Part shown: positions 58,816 to 64,000 of the stretch, one piece after another
Layout of the letters: every line of letters starts with the position of its first letter
Position numbering within the stretch: position 1 is the first letter of the stretch
Assembly (NCBI GenBank): GCA_036971475.1
Contig: JBAIZL010000006.1
Location: 12,859,705 to 12,923,704 of the forward strand
Direction: 5' to 3'
Source: Prosapia bicincta
Taxonomy: Eukaryota; Arthropoda; Insecta; Hemiptera; Cercopidae
Length of the DNA: 64,000 bases
Made by a program: the position numbers and the translations under genes
Notes under the pieces: model-generated
What the model saw: only the letters and a program-made list of their open reading frames with translations
The model's database searches: none
What the model was told of the DNA's origin: nothing

Positions 58816-60666
58816 ACCTAATAGAAGGAAATTAAAACACAAAAATTCTTAAGAAGTGAAATACTCTCATTCTATTTAGGAATAATTTTTTTCTTTTTAA
58901 TAACACTAAAATATCTCTTCTAACCTGAAATTTCAATTTAGAAATTTACGTTTTGATGTAGAAAATGTAATAAGATATTTGTTAAGAAATGTTGACATAC
59001 TCTATTTATAAACGTCTTTAAACATAACACGAAATGAATATGTTTAGGAGGTATTTATTTACAAATTATGTAACAGAAGCACCTATTTGTTGACTATACT
59101 AGTGAGTTGAAATATCATAATGGGAAAAGAAAGGAAACCTTTACGAAAGAAGTGAAAGAAAGAATTAAATTGTTTGTGAGAGAGATATTACTTGCACTTA
59201 ATCAAAGCATTGAATCTTAAAATTATTTAAAAAATGTTACCAATTATATAAAGAAAAAAGATTAAGGCGGTTCGCAATGACAGATGGGATGTATTATTAA
59301 GGATTCCTCCCCTGTCAATAAAGCATTACGCTTTATAAATGCCATTCCTAACATAATGAAATAAACCTTCATTGATCAATAAGAGCAAGTTGAAAAGAAA
59401 CCCTACTTTCCCCCTTAAGTTCATGTATATTACAGATACAATTGTTGATATGTGATTGTAATTTTGTATACCAAAAAGTTGTAATGTCAGGAAATAATGG
59501 TTATTAATTAGTGAATATTTTAAAAGTGTGAGAATCTAATCTTAACAGCTACAGATTTACGTAACACTTTTTAGCTGCAATTTTCTATTTATTCTGAAAA
59601 CTAAAACCGATATAGTCATATACTGTTAAGTATTTTATGCCTGAGGTTAATGGTCAAAGTCGTGTATATAAAATTGCTATAAAAATAGTTTTAATAAATA
59701 CAAATTTTACTATAGTAAAAATATTAGGGGTTTTTGATTCCTACTATTAGTTCAATTTCTCTCTACGCGTATATATTTATTCTCGTATACATATTGTTTA
59801 CATTTACAATCGATAGTAAAATACACTTCATGTATCCACTAATGTTATAATCCATTATTTTTAAAACTTGTAATGGAACACACTTGATGTTAAGACAGAT
59901 TCATCATATAATAATGAATGAATATAATGTTACTTTCACTTTCTATTCTGCCACTTCATATTGTGATTCTATCGTATATGGACCTAGGAAGGAATTGACT
60001 TTTAAAAAATTTTTTAAAATTTACTTGCGCTTTGAATAAAAGCACATGCTTGAAGTATAAAACGATAACTTATGTGAGACATAATACAACATAAATCCAC
60101 AACCTATAAACTCAAAGTATTGCAAAGTAATATAATACACACAAAAGTTCTCATAAAGATAGGGAAATTTGAATTTCGAGCGTTATTGAAAGTAGGGCCT
60201 ATGAGAAGTGTGAATGGAAAGATATGATTTATCAGAGGAAAGATTTTTGACATAGAAAGAGAATTTCTATTTTTCTATAGTATGTGATAATTAAGAAAAT
60301 GTATATTTTAAATTTATTTAATTTTAAGAGATAGCTACATAAACAAACCTTATCCTTTCGTTAATGGGACTTGGTATTGAATATACATCATCATAATATG
60401 GAAGTTGCCTATTATAACTCATATTGGTTCAAAATCAAAGTATGTAAACTTATAAGCAATAATAACAATTTACCAAAAACTACAAAACTAAAATAGTAAA
60501 ATAAAAAAAAAATGCTCAATTTGTTATCACACTAATATTATTTACAAAATATTGAATTGTTCATCCATCAACCGGGTGTTGCAAATTTCTCAATAGATCT
60601 GATATAGTGTACAGTCACTCGTAAACTATGATTATTTCCACCTAGTTTTCTGGATAATTTACAGTC

Positions 60667-60668
<2 letters not shown>
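58815..60668. repeat. Duplicated segment copy B, holding the empty PLE1 site
   Basis: Uninterrupted homologue of 101-1215 plus 4456-5225. At 59876-59890 the bases GAACACACTTGAT run straight into the sequence that in copy A follows the right-hand target duplication. No gene is seen. Confidence 0.93.

Positions 60669-60711
<43 letters not shown>
60669..60711. repeat. (TA)n microsatellite
   Basis: Joins copy B to the 5' end of PLE4. Confidence 0.95.
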
Positions 60712-60713
<2 letters not shown>

Positions 60714-60900
60714 AATTAAAAATATTTCAAAAACAAGAATACTTTTAATGAATATATTTATATTATAGTAAGTTTTTAGATATATAATATTCAGTTTTAT
60801 TTATATGTTCTTGTTTATCAATAATAACTACAGATAATACCACTCAATAGTACAGATAATAACTACTCAATAATAAAACCAATATACAGAAATAAATAAA

Positions 60901-61638
60901 GATCCCACACACAAATATCAAAATGAAATAAAAACATCATCTAAATTATTTAACCAAACATATCCCTATAATTACATAAATGAGAGTCCTAAAATTCCAA
61001 AATTAAATGGACTAATTAAGTTGCACAAAGAAGATAAACCAATTAGGCCATTAGTTAATTTTACAACTGCTCCTTCTTATAAAATTTCAAAATATTTGGC
61101 ATTTTTACTTAACGATAAGGTAAAATTAAATAATACTCATATTATAAAAAACTCGATTCAACTTATTGAAAAATTAAAAGATATTAAAATTGATAATAAT
61201 ACAAAATTAATATCAATTGATATTACTAACATGTATAATAACATACCTATAATGAAAACACTTGAAATAATAAAAAATAATATAGATACATTTGAGAAAG
61301 ATAACACAATAACACAAGAAATAATAAATACATTAAAAATCATTTTAAATCAGAAATATTTTTTATATAATAATAAAATTTATAAACAAAAGGATGGATT
61401 AACAATGAGCTCTCCAATGTCCAGCATATTATCGGAAATATTTTTACAAAATATAGACATTGATATAGATAAGACTAATAAAACATATGATCAAAATGGA
61501 CACTGGTTTAGATATGTAGATGATGGATTATACATATCAAATAATAATGGTTCAAATATTGACAAAATATTAAAATGTATAAATAGTATACACGAAAATA
61601 TAAAATTTACTCATGAAATTGAATTAAAAAACAACTAA
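60901..61638 (+). pseudogene. PLE4 reverse transcriptase segment
   Basis: Open from a TAA at about 60898, without a native start. The first ATG of conventional form is at 61021. In order: PKIPKLNGLIKLHKEDKPIR and RPLVNFTTAPSYK (RT entry motifs), SIDITNMYNNIP (motif A with catalytic Asp), DGLTMSSPMSSILSEIFLQN (motif B; the usual MG is MS here), and GHWFRYVDDGLYISN (motif C, two Asp). The frame stops at 61638 just after IELKNN. The +1 frame carries on with LNYLDVTITRNK and a stop at about 61670, so a frameshift separates this part from the next. Confidence 0.9.
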
Positions 61639-61670
61639 ATTATTTAGATGTTACAATTACTAGAAATAAA

Positions 61671-62417
61671 TAATCATTTGAATATAATATATATAGAAAA
61701 CCAACGCAGACAAATCAAATAATACCTAATTATTCAAATCATCCATACAACCAAAAAATGGCAGCGCTTTATAATTTACTACATAGAATGCACAAAATAC
61801 CAATGAACTTAAATGATCAAATAAAAGAGAAAAATATAATATATCAAATTGGGTTAGAAAATGGATATAAAAGAAAAACTATAGATAAATTAAATAATAA
61901 TATAATAAGAAAACAGAAACTCGAAAATAATTTTGTACCTAATAAGAGAGAAAATATTTGGACAACTTTTACATTCACTGGTAACGAAATAAATAAAATT
62001 ACAAGATTATTTAAAGAAACAAATTTACAAATTACATATAAAACCGATAATAAAATTAAAAATTTAATAAACAATAACAAAAATCAAAATAATATGCTCA
62101 GAAGGAATGGAGTATATAATATAAAATGTCAAACTTGTAATAAATTATATGTAGGACAAACAAAAAATAAATTAAAAGAAAGATACAAAGAATCCAATTT
62201 AGCTACGCATTGTATTAATAATGGACATGAGCTTCCGGAAATAGAAAATATGAAATTAATAAAAGAATTAAATAAAGGTTTAAAAATGAATATAATTTAA
62301 ACATTAGAAATTTATAAGCATAAAGCTGAAGACCAATTAATTGTTGAACAAATTCAAGTGAGATCAAGGCACCAAACCATTTTTAAAGTCATTGATGTTA
62401 TAGAAAAATTTAGATAA
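61671..62417 (+). pseudogene. PLE4 linker and GIY-YIG endonuclease segment
   Basis: In one frame: SFEYNIYRKPTQTNQ, then the open stretch from the ATG at 61758 (MAALYNLLHRMHKIPMN, KEKNIIYQIGLENGYKRKT), a Lys/Asn-rich linker, and GVYNIKCQTCNKLYVGQTKN, the GIY-YIG core. RYKESNLATHCINNGHE follows directly. Compared with PLE3, which has about 12 more residues at this point, part of the domain after RYKE is deleted, including the position of the usual EH. A TAA at 62298-62300 interrupts the frame, which otherwise runs to 62417. The nuclease is probably inactive. Confidence 0.85.
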
Positions 62418-62493
62418 AGTGCAATACTTATAAACATATGATTCTTTGTAGTGCATATGATTTAATTTTGTAAAAGTATTTTATTAGATAATT

Positions 62494-62543
62494 ATTTTCC
62501 TGAAGATGCTGATACTATTTTATCGGCGAAAAGCTTTGAATAA
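62494..62543 (+). ncRNA. Hammerhead ribozyme-like motif, PLE4 terminal repeat
   Basis: CTGAAGA (62500-62506), T, stem II GCTGATA/TATCGGC with a 7-nt loop, GAAA (62528-62531), AGCTTT, GAATAA. Nearly identical to the pair at 29985-30142. Confidence 0.65.
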
Positions 62544-62621
62544 ATATATTCATTAAAAGTATTCTTGTTTTTGAAATATTTTTAATTCATTAAGTATATT
62601 ACAAGAAAACATATCACCATA

Positions 62622-62626
<5 letters not shown>

Positions 62627-62684
<58 letters not shown>
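62627..62684. repeat. (TA)n microsatellite split by a pogo-like element
   Basis: The TA run ends exactly at the first base of the element at 62685. A short TA run resumes at 63853. Confidence 0.93.
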
Positions 62685-62687
<3 letters not shown>

Positions 62688-63852
62688 TAAACTCCCGATC
62701 CTCCGTGGGCGAATTAAGCGGTTTGCGGATTATCCGGGGTCTGCCATTGTTTTACAAATATCCAATTTTTATTCCAATCAGATTCATTAATGTTTTTTTT
62801 TTTAACCACTCAACGCGGCACAATATCCGGTAAAAACAACGATCATAAAAATAAACTAAGCTATCTCAAATAATGCAAGGATAAACGATAACTGTCCTGT
62901 TAGACTGAATGAATCAACTCGAGTTGGGAACAGACTACTGTATATAAGAGACAATGGCAAAATGCTTGGACGGCCGAAAAAATAATGTGTATCATAAGAT
63001 TGTAAACAAATGTCAGCTAATCTCGGATATAAATAGCCTTGGACGTGACATACGCATTACCCATGTCTGTCATATACATTATCGATCTTTATGGCTTTGT
63101 GACACAAGTAGAAACAAACATTCCGACTTGAACTTTGAGTGGTTAATATACTAAAATAAGTAGTAGGTAGTTTGAATTTGTATGCGTTATTTTTATTTCT
63201 CTGTCTTTTTTATTGAATTTAATTTTTTGTCATGCAGTATTTTATCATTTGTATTAGTTGATAATTTATGTAAATTTCCTTTTTTTTGTTGTAAACCTAT
63301 AAATAAAACAATATTTTAATGTCTAATACACTGTTTTAATGTCCCACATAAACCCGTATATGGTAGAAATAATATTTTTGAGATGAAAACAACGGACACA
63401 GTAATTAGAACAAGACGACTCTTCACTGTGCGACATAATGGTTCTCAAGGAACTTAGATCGCACATTAAAGCTAAATCAATGCTCATAAAAAAAGAGACG
63501 AAAGTGACAGGTTTTTTTGTTAAAAAGTGAAAGTATTATGTGTAAAGGAAATTACATATGTACATACAAACTTACTTTTGACATATACTTATTCACATAT
63601 TGTAAATAGTTAGACATATAAACGTACATGTTATAATCCGTCAAATACATCGACATTTTAAATTATTTTCTGTATTTATTTCGTCCTTAGAAGATTATTT
63701 GTGAATTGCACTAACCGGGGTCATTATTTGTGTAAGTTATGGTATAATAATCGATCGTTTTGCGTATTCTTTGTTCATAGCGGATTATCCGGGGAATTCG
63801 TTATTCGGCGTTGCCGGGTCACACTATTCCACGGATAACCGGGAGTTTACTG
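62685..63852. mobile_element. pogo/Tigger-like DNA transposon, deletion derivative (1168 bp)
   Basis: Termini CAGTAAACTCCCGATCCTCC (left) and, in reverse complement, CAGTAAACTCCCGGTTATCC (right) form inverted repeats flanked by TA. This terminus type with a TA target duplication is characteristic of the pogo branch of Tc1/mariner. Further inward, both ends contain GCGGATTATCCGGGG-like stretches. Only a transposase C-terminal piece remains inside, so the element is non-autonomous. Confidence 0.88.
63412..63530 (+). pseudogene. pogo-type transposase C-terminal remnant
   Basis: The frame ends ...DIMVLKELRSHIKAKSM, then KKETKVTGFFVKK and a stop. The closing pattern (a Lys-rich stretch, then T..FF.KK) is what pogo/Tigger transposases end with. 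No HTH or DDE catalytic domain is visible upstream in the element; the open frame 62954-63154 shows no recognisable motif. Confidence 0.55.
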
Positions 63853-63867
63853 TATATATATATATGT

Positions 63868-64000
63868 ATGTATGTATTCTTGTGTATTAATAAAGAACTA
63901 AGTCAAAATACAAATACAAGAATTAAAATTTAATTTACAATTCAATTTACAATTTCAATTATAATTGTAAATTCAATTATAATTCTTGTATTTGTATTTT
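63868..64000 (-). mobile_element. Edge of a further PLE, running off the window
   Basis: 63878-63925 is the reverse complement of the PLE3 tail at 58668-58715 (TATTCTTGTGTATTAATAAAG on this strand). It is followed by a dyad, AATTCAATTATAATT-type sequence with its partner, centred near 63955, then the same TTCTTGTATTTGTATTTT in the opposite sense. This looks like the start of an inverted terminal-repeat pair as at 29938-30190. Confidence 0.65.

Larger units (their letters stand above)
60712..62626 (+). mobile_element. Penelope-like element PLE4
   Basis: A plus-strand element whose short terminal sequence at 60713-60760 is the reverse complement of 62538-62593. Inside lie RT and GIY-YIG coding segments and a 3' hammerhead-like motif. 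The 3' end runs on through TACAAGAAAACATATCACCA into a (TA)n tract. The N-terminal ~150 codons are missing, so it is 5'-deleted compared with PLE1. Confidence 0.88.

Overview
This 64 kb window is eukaryotic, AT-rich, repeat-dominated DNA. I see no convincing intact host gene. More than twenty long (TA)n tracts, several (GT/CA)n tracts, Penelope-like elements (PLEs) with GIY-YIG endonucleases and hammerhead-ribozyme-like repeats, an I/R1/jockey-type LINE with RNase H, a Helitron relic, a hAT MITE and a pogo-like deletion derivative together suggest an arthropod, probably an insect. A hemipteran is only a guess. No single-copy marker gene supports a finer call.

Layout. 0-5.2 kb: a ~1.9 kb dispersed segment split by a young PLE (PLE1, 1229-4442, minus strand), with its unfilled counterpart at 58.8-60.7 kb. 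5.7-8.6 kb: a decayed minus-strand PLE (PLE2) next to the 3' end of another PLE family. 8.7-22.5 kb: mostly anonymous AT-rich DNA with a 44-bp GC-rich tandem repeat (12.6 kb), a 57-bp minisatellite (15.7-16.5 kb) and a long (GT)n tract (17.7 kb). 22.7-24.8 kb: an internally deleted LINE (5' region and ORF1 piece joined to RNase H and zinc knuckle). 26.1-26.6 kb: a second LINE 3' end. 29.1-31.1 kb: PLE termini, head-to-head hammerhead repeats and a folded-back GIY-YIG fragment. 31.8-32.2 kb: Helitron relic. 33.9-43.0 kb: a nested inverted structure, two ~140-bp satellite arrays in opposite orientation around a 5.7-kb core that itself holds an inverted repeat. 43.5-47.0 kb: microsatellites and a ~1-kb tandem duplication. 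47.1-50.2 kb: an unidentified block with a GC-rich edge. 51.7-52.7 kb: a 22-bp minisatellite with an inverted stretch. 55.2-55.95 kb: hAT MITE with 8-bp target duplication. 57.4-58.7 and 60.7-62.6 kb: two plus-strand PLEs of one lineage (PLE3, PLE4). 62.7-63.85 kb: pogo-like element inside a (TA)n tract. 63.87-64.0 kb: the edge of another PLE.

The main theme is PLE biology. PLE1 has the canonical Penelope layout (direct pseudo-LTRs plus a partial inverted pseudo-LTR). Its repeats look identical by eye, a 13-bp target duplication flanks it, and one in-frame stop interrupts its polyprotein. Several PLE families carry hammerhead-like motifs in their terminal repeats, and their ends recurrently abut (TA)n tracts. 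All identity and composition statements are by eye; no alignment or database search was run.
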